Shown: positions 41,516 through 52,734, counted from the first letter of the stretch. The stretch is DNA of 64,000 nucleotides from Parasphingopyxis marina (GCF_014237875.1 NZ_JACJVJ010000002.1:124001-188000), one strand, 5' to 3'. The notes: generated by a model not told the origin, from the letters alone. Translations and numbers: made by a program.

Positions 41516-42736
41516 CTAGCCCGTTCCGAAAGCGTCGGGACTTTCAATCCGCTCGCGCGCAAAGCCGAGCCCGATGACGCGCGCCGGTATCCAGCGCAGG
41601 AACGGTAACCTGTTGAACAGACGGAGCGGCAGGGGCGGCCTGGTAAGGCCCGATTTCCCGGAGACGAGCGGCGCGATGATATTATCCTGCGCTATCTTCT
41701 GAAGCCCCTGGATGCGCGCCGTGGGTTTCCATCGGCGCGCCTGGACCTTGGCCAGAAGCGGGTCGGGCGCTTCGCCCTTGGCCATCGGGCTAGCGAGGAT
41801 ATTCGCGGCGGCAACCGCGTCCTGCACCGCCAGATTGATGCCGACGCCGCCGATCGGAGACATCGCATGAGCGGCATCGCCGATCGCCAGCAATCCGGGC
41901 TTGTACCAGCGGGTAAGCCGGTCGAGCCCGACGGAGAGCAGTTTCACATCGTCCCAGCTGGCGATCTCCCCGATGCCTTCCGCGAGCAACGGCACGGCCG
42001 TGGAGAGCTCTTGGCGAAACGCCTCGATCGGTCGCGATCGCACGCGCTCCCCCTCGCCCTTGGGAAAGACGAAGGCGCATTGCCAATAGTCCCCGCGATC
42101 GATGAGGACGATGATCCGGCCGTTCTCGAAAACGCCGAAGGTTTCCTCCTCCCGATGCTTGGGCACGCGGAACCAGAAGACATCCATCGGTGCGCCGAGT
42201 TCCTCGAGGGGTAACGCGGCTTCCCGGCGCAGGATGGAACGCCGTCCGTCCGCCGCGATGACGAGGCTCGCACCGATCGTGCGGCCATCGGCAAGGGTCA
42301 CGCCGGCGATCCGCCCCCCCTCACCCGCGACGATACCCGTCGCCTCGCTGCTCAACATCAGCCGAAAGGTCGGATAGCGCTTGGCCTTGTCGGCGATGAA
42401 ATCGAGCAAATCCCATTGCGGCATCATCGCGATGAAGGGTGCGGGGGTCTTCAGCCTCTTGAAATCGGCGATCTCGATGAACCGGCCGGCAACCCGCGCC
42501 CTGATGCGGTCGACCTTGTTGTGAGGCAGCTGTAACAGCTCGTCGAGCAGCCCCAGTTGATCGAACAATTCCATCGTCGAGGGGTGGACGGTATCGCCGC
42601 GAAAATCGCGGAGGAAGTCGGCATGCTTTTCCAGAACCAGCGTTTCCACGCCGGCGCGCGCGAACAGCATTCCGGCGACAAGCCCTGCGGGCCCACCGCC
42701 AACAATGCAGATTTGCGTGGGTATATCCGCTTTCAC
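41516..42736 (-). CDS. FAD-dependent monooxygenase-like oxidoreductase (PHBH fold)
   Basis: The 406-residue protein has the dinucleotide-binding loop CIVGGGPAGLVAGMLFARAGVETLVLEKH, the DG motif region VIAADGRRSILRREAAL and the FAD-ribose motif AIGDAAHAMSPIGGVGINLAVQDAVAAANIL. It belongs to the p-hydroxybenzoate hydroxylase superfamily (often hydroxylates aromatic or quinone substrates; UbiH-type proteins are relatives). The substrate cannot be told from sequence, and no aromatic pathway genes are near. It converges with icd, four bases away. Confidence 0.85.
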   Translation of the reverse strand: MKADIPTQICIVGGGPAGLVAGMLFARAGVETLVLEKHADFLRDFRGDTVHPSTMELFDQLGLLDELLQLPHNKVDRIRARVAGRFIEIADFKRLKTPAPFIAMMPQWDLLDFIADKAKRYPTFRLMLSSEATGIVAGEGGRIAGVTLADGRTIGASLVIAADGRRSILRREAALPLEELGAPMDVFWFRVPKHREEETFGVFENGRIIVLIDRGDYWQCAFVFPKGEGERVRSRPIEAFRQELSTAVPLLAEGIGEIASWDDVKLLSVGLDRLTRWYKPGLLAIGDAAHAMSPIGGVGINLAVQDAVAAANILASPMAKGEAPDPLLAKVQARRWKPTARIQGLQKIAQDNIIAPLVSGKSGLTRPPLPLRLFNRLPFLRWIPARVIGLGFARERIESPDAFGTG

Positions 42737-42774
42737 CCCTGCCCATTACCAGCATTGCCGCTAAGAAGTGAAGT

Positions 42775-44553
42775 ATGCACCATGGCATCGAATCGACAGG
42801 TTTCAGCGATGCGCTCGTCATTCTGGGCGTGGCCGGGATCATTATTCCGCTGTTCGCGCGCTTCCGGATCACGCCGGTTATCGGTTTCATCATCGTCGGC
42901 GCGCTGGTCGGTCCGGCAGGTTTGGGTTCGCTCGTCGATCGTGTGCCCTGGCTTTACCACGTTACGATTTCCGATCCGGAGGCGATCGCGCCTTTCGCCG
43001 AATTCGGTATCGTGCTGCTGCTATTTTCGATCGGCCTCGAACTTTCGTTCAAGCGGCTTTGGGCGATGCGCGTCATGGTGTTCGGGATCGGTGCCGCCGA
43101 ACTGATCATTTGCGGCGTCCTGATCGCAGGCGCGCTTTACGCCATGGGTCAGAACAGCGTCGGCGCGCTTGGACTGGGGCTCGCGCTGGCGCTTTCCTCG
43201 ACGGCGCTCGTTCTGCCGATGTCCGGCACGAAGAGCCCGGTCGGCCGCGCCGCATTGGGCATGTTGTTGTTCGAGGATGTCGCGATCGTGCCGATCATCT
43301 TCCTGCTCGGCGCGATGGCGCCGACCGCTGGAGCCGGCCTCGCCGATCTTGGCCAGACATTGCTTTACGGGGTAGCCACCGTCCTCGCGATGCTCGTCGG
43401 CGGACGCATACTGCTCCCGCGCCTTTTCGCCCAGGCCGCGCGGACGAAAAGCCCGGAGGTATTCCTCGCCGCCAGCCTTCTCATCGTCATCCTCGCCAGC
43501 CTGGCGACGACGGCGGTAGGACTTTCCCCCATCGTCGGCGCGATGGTCGCCGGGCTCGTCATTGCAGAAACCGAATATCATCGCGAAGTCGAGGTGATTA
43601 CCGAACCGTTCAAGGGGCTGGCGCTCGGCGTGTTCCTGATCACCGTCGGCATGAGTCTCGATCTCGTGCAGATTCTTCAGCACTGGACGTCGCTGCTGCT
43701 TGCTGTTGTCGGCGTCGTGGTCGTGAAGACGATTGTGACCGGACTGCTGCTGCGCTTTTCGGGTGCGCGCCGGGCCACCGCGGCCGAAGCCGGTCTGCTC
43801 ATGGCCTCGCCTTCGGAAACGACGTTGATCGTGCTGGCGGCCGCGTTTCAGGCCGGTGTCATCCAGGCCTCGACCGCTGCTTTCTGGCAAACCGTGACGG
43901 CGATCGGCCTTACCATCACGCCGTTGTTGGCAATGGCCGGTCGCGTCGCCGCCCGCCGTGTCGAGATGCGCGAGGCCGTTGTGCATATTCCAGGCCAGGA
44001 CGACGACCAGGAGGAACGCGCTATTATCGTCGGGTTCGGCCGGGTGGGACGTGTCGTCGCCGAGATGCTTCGCGAGCATGGCAAGCCCTTCGTCGCCGTG
44101 GATTCGAACATAGACACCGTCGCGCGGGGACGGAGCGACGGCTTCCCGACTATTTTCGGCGATGTCGCCCGGGCGCAACTGATCGAACATCTCGATCTCG
44201 ACAATGCGAGCGCGCTGATCCTTACCATGGACGATCCGGTCAGCGTGGTTCAGCTCACCCGCAAGGTTCGGGAAGCGCATCCGGATCTCACCATCGTTGC
44301 CCGCGCCCGCGATCCGGATCATGCCGCAGAGCTTTACCGCGCGGGCGTCACCGACGCCGTTCCCGAAACCGTGGAATCCTCGCTTCAGCTCTCAGAGGCC
44401 GCGCTCGTCGATATCGGCGTGCCGATGGGGCCCGTGATCGCTTCGATCCATGAGAAACGCGCGCAACTGCGCGAGGCGATCATGAAACTCGGCGAGCTCG
44501 ACCGCCTACCGGAACTGCCGCGCGAAAAGCTGAGAAACTCGAAAAACAGCTAG
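42775..44553 (+). CDS. KefB/YbaL-type cation:proton antiporter with RCK domain
   Basis: The 592-residue protein has an N-terminal Na+/H+ exchanger domain with about 12 membrane helices ([59 protein letters not shown]) and a C-terminal TrkA-N/RCK domain ([39 protein letters not shown]). It probably exports K+ or Na+ in exchange for protons, gated by a nucleotide or thiol. It is divergent from the FAD oxidoreductase with 38 bases between and overlaps the convergent alaS stop by four bases. No kefG/kefF partner is nearby. Confidence 0.9.
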   Translation: MHHGIESTGFSDALVILGVAGIIIPLFARFRITPVIGFIIVGALVGPAGLGSLVDRVPWLYHVTISDPEAIAPFAEFGIVLLLFSIGLELSFKRLWAMRVMVFGIGAAELIICGVLIAGALYAMGQNSVGALGLGLALALSSTALVLPMSGTKSPVGRAALGMLLFEDVAIVPIIFLLGAMAPTAGAGLADLGQTLLYGVATVLAMLVGGRILLPRLFAQAARTKSPEVFLAASLLIVILASLATTAVGLSPIVGAMVAGLVIAETEYHREVEVITEPFKGLALGVFLITVGMSLDLVQILQHWTSLLLAVVGVVVVKTIVTGLLLRFSGARRATAAEAGLLMASPSETTLIVLAAAFQAGVIQASTAAFWQTVTAIGLTITPLLAMAGRVAARRVEMREAVVHIPGQDDDQEERAIIVGFGRVGRVVAEMLREHGKPFVAVDSNIDTVARGRSDGFPTIFGDVARAQLIEHLDLDNASALILTMDDPVSVVQLTRKVREAHPDLTIVARARDPDHAAELYRAGVTDAVPETVESSLQLSEAALVDIGVPMGPVIASIHEKRAQLREAIMKLGELDRLPELPREKLRNSKNS

Positions 44554-47204
44554 GCCGAAACGCTCGCGATGGAGTCGCGGATCGCCGCGAGGGCGGCCTC
44601 AGCCTTGTCCCCTTCGGGTCCGCCGCCCTGGGCCATGTCCGGACGCCCGCCGCCGCCCTTGCCGCCCAGCGCTTCGACGGCGGCACGCACGAGCGCGACG
44701 GCGTCGAGATCGCCTGTCAGATCGTCGGTGACGCCAACCGCCACGCTCGCGCGACCGTCGTTGACCGCGACAATCGCCGCGATGCCCGATCCGAGCTTGG
44801 TCTTCGCCTCGTCGATCAGCCCGCGCAATTCCTTGGCGTCGAGCCCGTCGACCGCCTGCCCGATGAACTTGATGCCTCCGGCTTCTTCGATCTCGGCGGT
44901 CGGTTGCGATCCGCCGCCGCCCATCGCGAGAGCCTTTTTCGCATCGGCGAGCTCGCGCTCGAGCCGCTTGCGTTCGTCGACCAGCGCGGCGACGCGCGCC
45001 GGCAGTTCGTCGGCGGTCGTCTTGAGGGCATCGGCGGCGGTCGTGAGGATTTCCTCCCGGCCGCGATACCAGAGCCGCGCGGCTTCGCCGGTCAGCGCCT
45101 CGATCCGGCGAACGCCCGACGACACGGCGCTTTCCGATATGATGACGAACAGGCCGATATCGCCGAGTGCGCGAACATGGGTGCCGCCGCACAATTCGAC
45201 CGAATAGTCTTTCGGGCCCGACTGGCCCATCGAGAGTACGCGGACCTCATCCCCATATTTCTCGCCGAACAGCGCCAGCGCGCCGGCCTCGATCGCCTCG
45301 TCCGGCGTCATGAGGCGGGTGGCGACCGGCGCGTTGCCGCGGATCTGGGCGTTTACATCGGCCTCGACCGACGCGATTTCCTCATCGGTCAGCGCTTTGG
45401 GATGTGAGAAATCGAAGCGCAGCCGGTCTTCGGCGACGAGGCTGCCCTTCTGGGTCACGTGTTCGCCCAGCCGGTGGCGCAGCGCAGCATGCATGAGATG
45501 GGTCGCGCTGTGATTGGCGCGCAGCCGGTCACGGCGCTCCGCATCGATCGCCAGTGCGACGACATCGCCGACGGCAATTTCGCCCGATGTGACGGTGGCA
45601 TGATGGGCATGGAGGCGGCCAAGCGGTTTCGCCGTGTCGGAAACCTTGGCCTCGAATCCGCTATCGCTGCGGATCGTGCCGGTATCGCCCATCTGGCCGC
45701 CACTCTCGCCGTAAAAGGGCGTCTGGTTGGTCAGGATGGCGACCGTATCGCCGATCGATGCCGTGTCGACGCTTTCGCCCTCCTTGACGATGGCGATCAC
45801 CTGCCCCTCGCCTTCGCTGGCAGTGTAGCCGGTGAATTCGGTTCCGCCATGACTCTCCGCAATATCGAACCAGACGGCGTCCGAGGCAGCGTCGCCCGAT
45901 CCCTTCCAGGCGGCCCGCGCGGCGGCTTTCTGTTCGGCCATTGCGGCATCGAAGCCTTCGCGGTCTACCCCTAGCCCGCGGCTGCGTAGCGCGTCCTCGG
46001 TCAGATCATAAGGAAAGCCGAAGGTGTCATAGAGCTTGAACGCGGTTTCGCCGGGTAGCGTACCGCCTTCTTCCATGCCGACAAGCGCTTCGTCGAGCAG
46101 TTTGAGGCCGTTGTCGAGCGTGCGTCGGAACCGGATTTCCTCCAGCTTCAGCGTTTCCTCGACCAGGGCCTGGGCGCGGACCAATTCGGGAAAGGCGCCG
46201 CCCATTTCGGCAACGAGCGACGGCACGAGCCGGTGCATGAGCGGATCCCGGGCGCCAAGGATATGGGCATGGCGCATTGCGCGTCGCATGATCCGGCGCA
46301 ACACATAGCCACGGCCTTCATTGGCCGGCAGCACGCCGTCGGCGATCAGGAAGCTCGAACTGCGCAGGTGATCGGCGATCACCCGGTGGGAGGCGGCGGC
46401 ATCGCCTTCGGCCTTGGCCCCTGTTAGTTCGACGGATTCATGGATCAGCGCGCGGAATAGGTCGATCTCGTAATTGTCGTGCGTGCCCTGAAGGACGGCG
46501 GCCATCCGCTCCAGCCCCAGGCCGGTGTCGATCGACGGGTGCGGCAGATCCCGGGCGATTTCATTGTCTTCCTGCTCATATTGCATGAAGACGAGATTCC
46601 ATATTTCGACGAAGCGATCGCCGTCCTCGTCCGGCGATCCGGGCGGCCCGCCGGGAATATGATCGCCATGATCATAGAAAATCTCCGAACAGGGGCCGCA
46701 GGGGCCGGTATCCCCCATCGCCCAGAAATTATCCTTGGTCGCAATCCGTATGATCCGCGATTCCGGAAGACCCGATATCTTCTTCCAGAGATCGAAAGCT
46801 TCGTCGTCGGTATGATAGACGGTCGCGGTCAGCCGATCGGGGCTGATACCCCATTCTTTCGTGATCAGATCCCAGGCGAGCTCGATCGCATGGTCCTTGA
46901 AATAGTCGCCGAACGAGAAATTTCCGAGCATTTCGAAAAAGGTGTGATGGCGAGCGGTATAGCCGACATTATCGAGATCGTTGTGCTTGCCGCCGGCACG
47001 GACGCATTTCTGTGAACTCGTCGCGGTCGAGTAATCGCGCGTTTCCAGCCCGGTGAAAACATTTTTGAACGGCACCATGCCGGCGTTGACGAACATCAGC
47101 GTCGGATCATTGTGCGGAACCAGCGGCGCCGAAGGCACCACCGCATGGCCCTTGCTCCCGAAATAATCGAGGAAGGAACGGCGTATATCGTTGGTCGATG
47201 TCAT
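44550..47204 (-). CDS. alaS: Alanyl-tRNA synthetase
   Basis: The 884-residue class II synthetase begins [30 protein letters not shown], with [11 protein letters not shown]-type core ([17 protein letters not shown]), the [12 protein letters not shown] segment, editing-domain zinc ligands [11 protein letters not shown] and [16 protein letters not shown], and the C-Ala domain (about 760-884, ending in a Gly-rich [16 protein letters not shown] region). It charges tRNA-Ala and edits mischarged Ser or Gly. I choose 47204 because MTSTNDIR is the common family start; an ATG nine bases earlier is possible. Confidence 0.97.
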   Translation of the reverse strand: MTSTNDIRRSFLDYFGSKGHAVVPSAPLVPHNDPTLMFVNAGMVPFKNVFTGLETRDYSTATSSQKCVRAGGKHNDLDNVGYTARHHTFFEMLGNFSFGDYFKDHAIELAWDLITKEWGISPDRLTATVYHTDDEAFDLWKKISGLPESRIIRIATKDNFWAMGDTGPCGPCSEIFYDHGDHIPGGPPGSPDEDGDRFVEIWNLVFMQYEQEDNEIARDLPHPSIDTGLGLERMAAVLQGTHDNYEIDLFRALIHESVELTGAKAEGDAAASHRVIADHLRSSSFLIADGVLPANEGRGYVLRRIMRRAMRHAHILGARDPLMHRLVPSLVAEMGGAFPELVRAQALVEETLKLEEIRFRRTLDNGLKLLDEALVGMEEGGTLPGETAFKLYDTFGFPYDLTEDALRSRGLGVDREGFDAAMAEQKAAARAAWKGSGDAASDAVWFDIAESHGGTEFTGYTASEGEGQVIAIVKEGESVDTASIGDTVAILTNQTPFYGESGGQMGDTGTIRSDSGFEAKVSDTAKPLGRLHAHHATVTSGEIAVGDVVALAIDAERRDRLRANHSATHLMHAALRHRLGEHVTQKGSLVAEDRLRFDFSHPKALTDEEIASVEADVNAQIRGNAPVATRLMTPDEAIEAGALALFGEKYGDEVRVLSMGQSGPKDYSVELCGGTHVRALGDIGLFVIISESAVSSGVRRIEALTGEAARLWYRGREEILTTAADALKTTADELPARVAALVDERKRLERELADAKKALAMGGGGSQPTAEIEEAGGIKFIGQAVDGLDAKELRGLIDEAKTKLGSGIAAIVAVNDGRASVAVGVTDDLTGDLDAVALVRAAVEALGGKGGGGRPDMAQGGGPEGDKAEAALAAIRDSIASVSA

Positions 47205-47296
47205 GCGCGGCATGTAGGCAGAGCGCGCTGCGCGGGCAAGCCGCTAGATAGCCCTGCAGGACCGGGCGCCGGTTCGAAAACCGACGCCCGAACATG

Positions 47297-47806
47297 CTAT
47301 TGCGATGGGCCGCCGAAATTGTCGACCGCATAGGTGGCGATTTCCCGGGCTGCGCCGCGGATTGCCGAGCCCGCGTCCCCGCCGAAAAAGCCACCTCCCA
47401 GGCGGCCTTCCGACTGGATGACGGCCAGCGAATTGCCTTGTGGATCGAAGAATTCCGCGCGTACGACCATCCGGGCTTCGCCGCCTCCGAGCCCGCCGAG
47501 GAAATAGCGGGCGGCCTGGCTGCCTTCGTCGAAGGTCATGAAACCGTAGCGGACGGTGAGTTCGGAACCGCGCGCGAACGCCGCGGCGTTCTGCGCATCG
47601 CCGAAAAATTCCTCGTCCATATAGCGCTGCAATTCGTCCACCGAATCTTGCTCGACATCGATCGTGCCGCCGTCATATTCGAGCGTCACCGACTGGGCGG
47701 TATAGGCTGTTCGGTTCGGACTGATGACCATGTTGCTGCTGCCCGCGCAGGCGGAAAGGACAATGGTCGCCGCGACGGCGGCGATCAGGCTACGGATTTT
47801 TGTCAT
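47297..47806 (-). CDS. DUF4410-like lipoprotein
   Basis: The 169-residue protein has a lipoprotein signal (LIAAVAATIVLSAC) and a mature part with the pattern of DUF4410 proteins: a strand ELTVRYGFMTFDEGSQAARYFLGGLGGGEARMVVRAEFFDPQGNSLAV, then a Gly-rich hinge and amphipathic helix (AIRGAAREIATYAVDNF). The function of this domain is unknown. It should be anchored in the outer or inner membrane facing the periplasm. The gene stands alone after alaS in reverse order, with an inverted repeat upstream at 47827-47848. Confidence 0.75.
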   Translation of the reverse strand: MTKIRSLIAAVAATIVLSACAGSSNMVISPNRTAYTAQSVTLEYDGGTIDVEQDSVDELQRYMDEEFFGDAQNAAAFARGSELTVRYGFMTFDEGSQAARYFLGGLGGGEARMVVRAEFFDPQGNSLAVIQSEGRLGGGFFGGDAGSAIRGAAREIATYAVDNFGGPSQ

Positions 47807-47826
47807 TGCGACCCCCTAAACTTTTT

Positions 47827-47848
47827 ATGCGGAAAGATATTTCCGTAT
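47827..47848. promoter_or_regulatory. Inverted repeat upstream of the DUF4410-like lipoprotein gene
   Basis: ATGCGGAAA-GATA-TTTCCGTAT has one mismatch in nine pairs. It lies 21 bases upstream of the lipoprotein ATG, in the untranslated leader or promoter. It could be an operator or an RNA hairpin; nothing else supports either. The rest of 47807-47952 shows no gene. Confidence 0.3.
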
Positions 47849-47952
47849 GTCTTTGAGCAATAGTTCCTTAGCCATGGCAACGCCCGATAGGTCCAGATCG
47901 CGCCCCAATGCGGAAACGCGGACCGGGCACCGTCCCGCCACGCCCCTATATT

Positions 47953-48579
47953 TTAGGCGAAAGCGTAGGGACCGCCTCGTTGCAGCGCTGTCTGATAGGC
48001 CGGCCGGGCATGGATTTTGTCGAGCCAGGCGAGAAGGTTGGGGTAACGGGCGTCCAGTCCGGCGCGCTGCTGGGATGCCTCCAGCGGAAAGCTCATCATC
48101 ACGTCGGCCGCGGTGAAGCTCTCGCCGGTAAACCAGGGACGTTCGCCAAGTTCCGCGTTGAGCCAGGCGAGATGCTGCGAAAGCATCGCGAGAAGCGGCT
48201 TGCGCGCCGGGCGTCCGAGCAGGCCGAGCCGGTCCACGATCAGGATCGAGAGCAGGGGCGGCATCATCGATCCTTCCGCATAGTGGAGAAACTGGCGATA
48301 ACGCTGGGTTTCGTCGATATGGGACGGTGCACCGAGCATACCATCGGCCTTGGCGACGAGATATTCCACGATAGCCCCGGTCTCTATCAGCGTTCTGCCA
48401 TCGACTTCGATCATCGGCGATTTTCCTAACGGGTGGACGGCCTTGAGTTCGGCCGGCGCCAGCATCGACTTCTTGTCGCGTTCATAGCGTTTGACCTCAA
48501 AGTCGAGGCCCAGTTCTTCGAGCAGCCAGAGGATGCGCTGCGAACGCGAATTTTCGAGATGATGGACGATAACGGTCAT
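47953..48579 (-). CDS. Glutathione S-transferase family protein
   Basis: The 208-residue protein has the thioredoxin-like N-domain (MTVIVHHLENSRSQRILWLLEELG, with LGKSPMIEVDG and ETGAIVEYLV for the glutathione gamma-glutamyl site) and the all-helical C-domain (ADVMMSFPLEASQQRAG with the conserved N-cap motif). Ser-11 or Ser-13 (ENSRSQR) may be catalytic. Substrate unknown. It is a single gene on the minus strand between the DUF4410 gene and recA. Confidence 0.9.
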   Translation of the reverse strand: MTVIVHHLENSRSQRILWLLEELGLDFEVKRYERDKKSMLAPAELKAVHPLGKSPMIEVDGRTLIETGAIVEYLVAKADGMLGAPSHIDETQRYRQFLHYAEGSMMPPLLSILIVDRLGLLGRPARKPLLAMLSQHLAWLNAELGERPWFTGESFTAADVMMSFPLEASQQRAGLDARYPNLLAWLDKIHARPAYQTALQRGGPYAFA

Positions 48580-48630
48580 GGCGTAATTTCCCTGCGGTGC
48601 GGCCCATCTTGGCTAAGGCCAAGCTACCCG

Positions 48631-48665
48631 AAAAGCAAAAGGCCCGCCCGGAAGGGCGAGCCTTT
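48631..48665 (-). terminator. Intrinsic terminator after recA
   Basis: On the minus strand AAAGGC-T-CGCCC and GGGCG-G-GCCTTT form a stem with a TTCC loop, followed by TTGCTTTT. It lies 29 bases downstream of the recA stop, which is where recA transcription should end. Confidence 0.7.
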
Positions 48666-48693
48666 CACGAAAGCCGTAGCGGCAGTTGCGGAT

Positions 48694-49779
48694 TTATTCC
48701 TCGCCGCCCTCTTCGTCATCGATATCGGGGCCGGCCATCATCTCTTCGGCGACCTCTTCCTCTTTGCCGCGAATGGCGCGTTCGAGCTGTTCGCAAATCT
48801 CCGGATTTTCCTTGAGGAAGGACTTGGAGTTTTCGCGGCCCTGCCCGATCCGCGTCGAATCATAGGAGAACCAAGCGCCCGACTTTTCGACGATACCGGC
48901 CTTCACGCCGAGATCGAGAATCTCGCCGACCTTGGAAATGCCCTGGCCGTACATGATGTCGAATTCGACCTGCTTGAACGGCGGCGCGACCTTGTTCTTG
49001 ACGACCTTTACGCGTGTCGTGTTGCCGACGATTTCGTCGCGGTCCTTGATCTGGCCGATCCGGCGGATATCGAGCCTGACCGACGCGTAGAATTTGAGCG
49101 CATTGCCACCGGCCGTGGTCTCCGGGCTGCCGTACATCACACCGATCTTCATGCGGATCTGGTTGATGAAGATCACCATGCATTTCGACCGGTTGATCGA
49201 CCCGGTGAGTTTACGCAGCGCCTGGCTCATCAACCGGGCCTGCAGGCCGACATGGCTGTCACCCATTTCACCCTCGATTTCGGCGCGCGGCACGAGCGCG
49301 GCAACCGAATCGATGACGAGCACATCGATGGCGTTGGAACGCACCAGCGTGTCGGCGATTTCCAGCGCCTGTTCGCCGGTATCGGGCTGAGAAATGATCA
49401 GTTCGTCGATATTGACGCCAAGCTTCTTGGCATAGCCGGGATCGACCGCATGTTCGGCGTCGATGAATGCAGCGGTACCGCCATTCTTTTGCGCCTCGGC
49501 GATCGTGTGCAACGCCAGCGTGGTCTTGCCCGAACTTTCAGGCCCGTAGATTTCGACGACCCGCCCCTTGGGAAGACCGCCGATGCCGAGTGCGATATCG
49601 AGACCGAGCGAACCGGTAGAAATCGAATCGATTTCCAGTTTTTCGCGCGAGCCAAGCTTCATCGCGGAGCCTTTGCCGAAGGCCCGGTCGATTTGCGCGA
49701 GTGCGGCGTCGAGCGCCTTTTCTCTGTCGGTATCGTTCATGGTTTTTTCGGATTCTATGACTTTGAGTTGAGCTGCCAT
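48694..49779 (-). CDS. recA: Recombinase RecA
   Basis: The 361-residue protein has Walker [50 protein letters not shown], the Walker B region [23 protein letters not shown], and [34 protein letters not shown] (L2 loop). The acidic tail ([11 protein letters not shown]) is typical. It drives homologous recombination and the SOS response. AGGAGGG precedes the ATG. Its promoter overlaps an SOS box at 49854-49868. Confidence 0.98.
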   Translation of the reverse strand: MAAQLKVIESEKTMNDTDREKALDAALAQIDRAFGKGSAMKLGSREKLEIDSISTGSLGLDIALGIGGLPKGRVVEIYGPESSGKTTLALHTIAEAQKNGGTAAFIDAEHAVDPGYAKKLGVNIDELIISQPDTGEQALEIADTLVRSNAIDVLVIDSVAALVPRAEIEGEMGDSHVGLQARLMSQALRKLTGSINRSKCMVIFINQIRMKIGVMYGSPETTAGGNALKFYASVRLDIRRIGQIKDRDEIVGNTTRVKVVKNKVAPPFKQVEFDIMYGQGISKVGEILDLGVKAGIVEKSGAWFSYDSTRIGQGRENSKSFLKENPEICEQLERAIRGKEEEVAEEMMAGPDIDDEEGGEE

Positions 49780-49830
49780 TACCTGTTTCCCTCCTAGAAG
49801 CTCCGCGTCGCGGGTTCAACGCTTGCGGAT

Positions 49831-49868
49831 TATGTACACAGTTTGTTCCGAAAGAACAAGTAGGGAAC
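49831..49868 (-). promoter_or_regulatory. recA promoter with an overlapping LexA (SOS) box
   Basis: On the plus strand GAACAAGTAGGGAAC (49854-49868) is an exact GAAC-N7-GAAC, the alphaproteobacterial LexA box; on the minus strand it reads GTTC-N7-GTTC. A -35 TTGTTC (49859-49854) overlaps one half-site and a -10 TACATA (49836-49831) follows after 17 bases. LexA binding would block the -35, giving DNA-damage induction. Confidence 0.8.
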
Positions 49869-49872
49869 GAAT

Positions 49873-50229
49873 TCAGGAGGTGACGGCGCTGTTGATCGCG
49901 TTTCCGACGCTTTCGAGGGTGAAGGGTTTGCTGAGATAGGGCCGGCTGGAATGGCGTTGCGGCGGAGAATCGAGATCGCCTCCGCTGGCGAGCAGGAATG
50001 GCATATCGGCATCGTCCAGCGCGTCGGCGATCGGCCAGCTAGCCTTGCGATCCCGCAGATTGACGTCGAGTATCGCGACGTCGAACGCCCCTCCCGCAAC
50101 CGCCGCCAATCCGTCTTCCAGATTGTCCGCGACACCGGTTACGCGGTGACCAAGCGTTTCGACGAAATCCTCGAGCATCATCGCGATCAGCGGCTCGTCT
50201 TCGACAATCAATATTCTTACGCCCGTCAT
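49873..50229 (-). CDS. Single-domain response regulator
   Basis: The 118-residue receiver domain has the acidic pair in LIVEDEPLIA, phospho-acceptor Asp in VAILDVNLRD and lysine in YLSKPFT, with no output domain. The segment PFLLASGGD resembles the FATGY motif of the alphaproteobacterial single-domain regulators that feed stress-response phosphorelays, but with Ser and Gly replacements. The neighbour cckA, 69 bases further upstream, encodes a hybrid kinase, so it may work with it or with a stress kinase elsewhere; this is inference. Confidence 0.88.
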   Translation of the reverse strand: MTGVRILIVEDEPLIAMMLEDFVETLGHRVTGVADNLEDGLAAVAGGAFDVAILDVNLRDRKASWPIADALDDADMPFLLASGGDLDSPPQRHSSRPYLSKPFTLESVGNAINSAVTS

Positions 50230-50298
50230 ATCCCGGCCTTACCGCCAAAGATTTGCAGGGCAAAGAGGCATCGCTGCGAATATGTCAGTAATTGCCGA

Positions 50299-52734
50299 CT
50301 ATTGCGGCTTGACGATCGCGGCTACGGCGTCGGCGAGTTGCTGCACCGAAAATGGTTTCGGAAGGAAATGCACCTGTTCGATGTCGATGGACTGACGCAG
50401 CTGTTCTTCGGCATAACCGGACATGAAGAGGATCGGGACATCGGGCAATGTCGTACGAAGTTCCTGTGCCATTGTCGGCCCGTCCATCCCTGGCATGACG
50501 ACATCGGAAAGGATGAGATCGAAATCGGTCCGCGTGCCCACGACCTGCAGAGCATCCTCTCCGTCTCGGGCGGTTACGACGGTATAGCCTTGCCGTGAGA
50601 GTGCGCGTTCGACGACGGCGCGAACCATGTCTTCATCTTCGACAACCAGGATCGTGCCGCTTCCCCAGGGTTCGGCACCACCACCGTCCTTCGCCGGTAT
50701 TTTCGCGGCGGCGGCTTTGGCGGGCGGCGCGGCCGGGGCTGGCACCGCATCGCCGCGATGGACCGGAAGATAGATGGTAAAGGCGGTGCCCTTGCCCAGT
50801 TCGGAATCGGCGAAGATATAACCGCCCGACTGTTTGACGATGCCATAGACGGTCGACAGGCCGAGCCCTGTCCCCTTTCCCACTTCCTTTGTCGTGTAAA
50901 AGGGTTCGAAGATCTTGATGAGCGCATCCGGCGAAATGCCGATACCGGTGTCCTTGACGCGGAGCGCCGTATAGTCGGCCGGCGGCATGATGTCTTCGCC
51001 CATCGCTTCGGCTTCGGTCGACGTCATCGCGAAGGTTTCGATCATCAAGGTGCCGCGCTCTTCCCCGTGCGCCGCCTGCATCGCGTCGCGCGCATTGACC
51101 GCCAGATTGACGATCACCTGCTCCAGCTGGCCGGGGTCTGCGCGTACCGGACCGAGATTGCGTCCGTGATGGACGGAGAGCTCGACGGTTTCGCCGAGCA
51201 GTCGCTTTAGGAGGTTGGAGACCTCCGAAACGACGTCGGGCAGTTGCAATATCTGGGGACGCAAGGTTTGCTGGCGTGAAAAGGCGAGTAGCTGACGGGT
51301 CAGCCCCGCCGCGCGATTGGAATTCGATTTGACCTGTTGAATGTCGTCATAATCGCTGTCGCCCGGCGAATGGCGCATTAACATCAGATCGCAATGGCCG
51401 ATGATCGCCGTGAGGATATTGTTGAAATCGTGTGCGACGCCGCCTGCGAGCTGGCCGACCGCCTGCATCTTCGTTGCCTGGGCGACCTGACGCTTGAGTT
51501 TCTCGTCGTCGCTATTGTCCTTGAGGCTCAACAGCACGGCGGCGTCGCCCAGGCCGTGCGCTCCCGCCACGGTCATCGCCACGGTTTCGTCAGGCTGGTG
51601 CTTGAGGCGCAGCGCGATATCGGCGGATGTCGACGCGCTGTTCGCGAAACGGCGCACGGCATTGGCTACCGCCGTTTTATCCTCATCGACGACGAGGTCG
51701 CCGGGATAGACGGGCCGCTCATGTTCGCCGAGCCCGGCGGCGCGACGGAAGGCCGCATTCATGAACAACAGGCGGCCATCGCGCTCGGCGAGTGCCAGCC
51801 CGAGCGGAAGCATCGCAAGCAGGGCATGGACATGCTCGGCACCGGTTGCCTGCCCCGGCCCTGCAATCTCGTCGAGCATGAAGAAGGCAAGCGGATCGCC
51901 TTCCGGTCCGTCGGTCGGAATCGGTACCTGAACAAAGCGCAAAGGTGGCCCATTTTCGCCTTCCAGCGAAATCCGGATCATCCGGTCCTCGCCGGTTTCA
52001 AGCAGACCGGTGAAATCGCGTCCGCGCAGCTTGTCCGACGACGATCCCAGGGCGCGCTGGCGAAAGACGCGGTTGGCGGCAATCATCCTGCCCTTGCTGT
52101 CAACCAGGGCGGTCATCATGCCGGCAACGCCGAGCGCGGTGCCGGCGGCGCCCTCCATCAGCCGCCGGGCCTCGCCGATAAGATCGCTCGAGGCGGCGGG
52201 CAGGAAACGCCAGATCAGAAAATCGCCCTTCTCGCCCCCGCGTTCGACGCTTGCGTCATAGCTTCCCTGAGGGGTGCGGAGCGCCATCGCCTGCCCGTGC
52301 CCGTCGCGCCAGGCCGCGCGCCCGGCCTGGGTCAGCCGGTCCGGCCCGTCATCCTCGAACCGCAATCCCGGAGGCGTCGGCGCGCCCGGAAACTCGGTTT
52401 CAAAAGCACTGTTGGCAGCGATCAGCACGCCCTGGCGGTCTGTGACCGCGATTGCCGTCGTGCGGCCCTCGATCGTGGCCCGCACCAATGCGCGGTCCGG
52501 GCCGACCGCACCCACGGTGCCCGCGGGCCGCAATCGCGCCCAGAAAGTCGCGGCGGCGATGGCGGTCAGGAAAAAGGCGGCGAACCCGGCAGCAAAGAAA
52601 GGGCTTTCCAGGAGGAACATCAGCAACAGGGCCGATGCGAGCCCCAGAATCACGACGATGGCGAGAAGCGCCCGATCCGCAAAGGCCGTTGCCGCCGGGC
52701 GTTTGTCCTTTCCCTGCGGCGCGAGTGTAGCCAT
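50299..52734 (-). CDS. cckA: Hybrid histidine kinase CckA
   Basis: The 811-residue protein has two membrane helices near residues 20-60 ([38 protein letters not shown]), PAS-like regions, a HisKA domain with the phospho-accepting His ([20 protein letters not shown]), an HATPase_c domain ([32 protein letters not shown]) and a C-terminal receiver with acceptor Asp in [16 protein letters not shown]. This architecture and the sequence around His are those of CckA, the master cell-cycle kinase that signals through ChpT to CtrA. The ATG at 52734 overlaps the DUF2062 stop by one base (TGATG). Confidence 0.94.
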   Translation of the reverse strand: MATLAPQGKDKRPAATAFADRALLAIVVILGLASALLLMFLLESPFFAAGFAAFFLTAIAAATFWARLRPAGTVGAVGPDRALVRATIEGRTTAIAVTDRQGVLIAANSAFETEFPGAPTPPGLRFEDDGPDRLTQAGRAAWRDGHGQAMALRTPQGSYDASVERGGEKGDFLIWRFLPAASSDLIGEARRLMEGAAGTALGVAGMMTALVDSKGRMIAANRVFRQRALGSSSDKLRGRDFTGLLETGEDRMIRISLEGENGPPLRFVQVPIPTDGPEGDPLAFFMLDEIAGPGQATGAEHVHALLAMLPLGLALAERDGRLLFMNAAFRRAAGLGEHERPVYPGDLVVDEDKTAVANAVRRFANSASTSADIALRLKHQPDETVAMTVAGAHGLGDAAVLLSLKDNSDDEKLKRQVAQATKMQAVGQLAGGVAHDFNNILTAIIGHCDLMLMRHSPGDSDYDDIQQVKSNSNRAAGLTRQLLAFSRQQTLRPQILQLPDVVSEVSNLLKRLLGETVELSVHHGRNLGPVRADPGQLEQVIVNLAVNARDAMQAAHGEERGTLMIETFAMTSTEAEAMGEDIMPPADYTALRVKDTGIGISPDALIKIFEPFYTTKEVGKGTGLGLSTVYGIVKQSGGYIFADSELGKGTAFTIYLPVHRGDAVPAPAAPPAKAAAAKIPAKDGGGAEPWGSGTILVVEDEDMVRAVVERALSRQGYTVVTARDGEDALQVVGTRTDFDLILSDVVMPGMDGPTMAQELRTTLPDVPILFMSGYAEEQLRQSIDIEQVHFLPKPFSVQQLADAVAAIVKPQ

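Noticed and set aside
40150-41562. Minus-strand ORF of 470 residues opposite icd
   Set aside because: icd is unambiguous; this is a GC-driven antisense frame.
42768-44453. Long plus-strand ORF overlapping the KefB-type antiporter in another frame
   Set aside because: It is Arg-rich with no hydrophobic helices, while the frame from 42775 has antiporter and RCK signatures.
44569-45207. Plus-strand Ser/Ala-rich ORF opposite the alaS 3' end
   Set aside because: Shadow of the Gly/Ala-rich C-Ala coding region.
47264-47289. Stem GGGCG-C-CGGTT / AACCG-A-CGCCC between alaS and the DUF4410 gene as a terminator
   Set aside because: A real inverted repeat, but with no U run on either strand, so I did not list it as a terminator.
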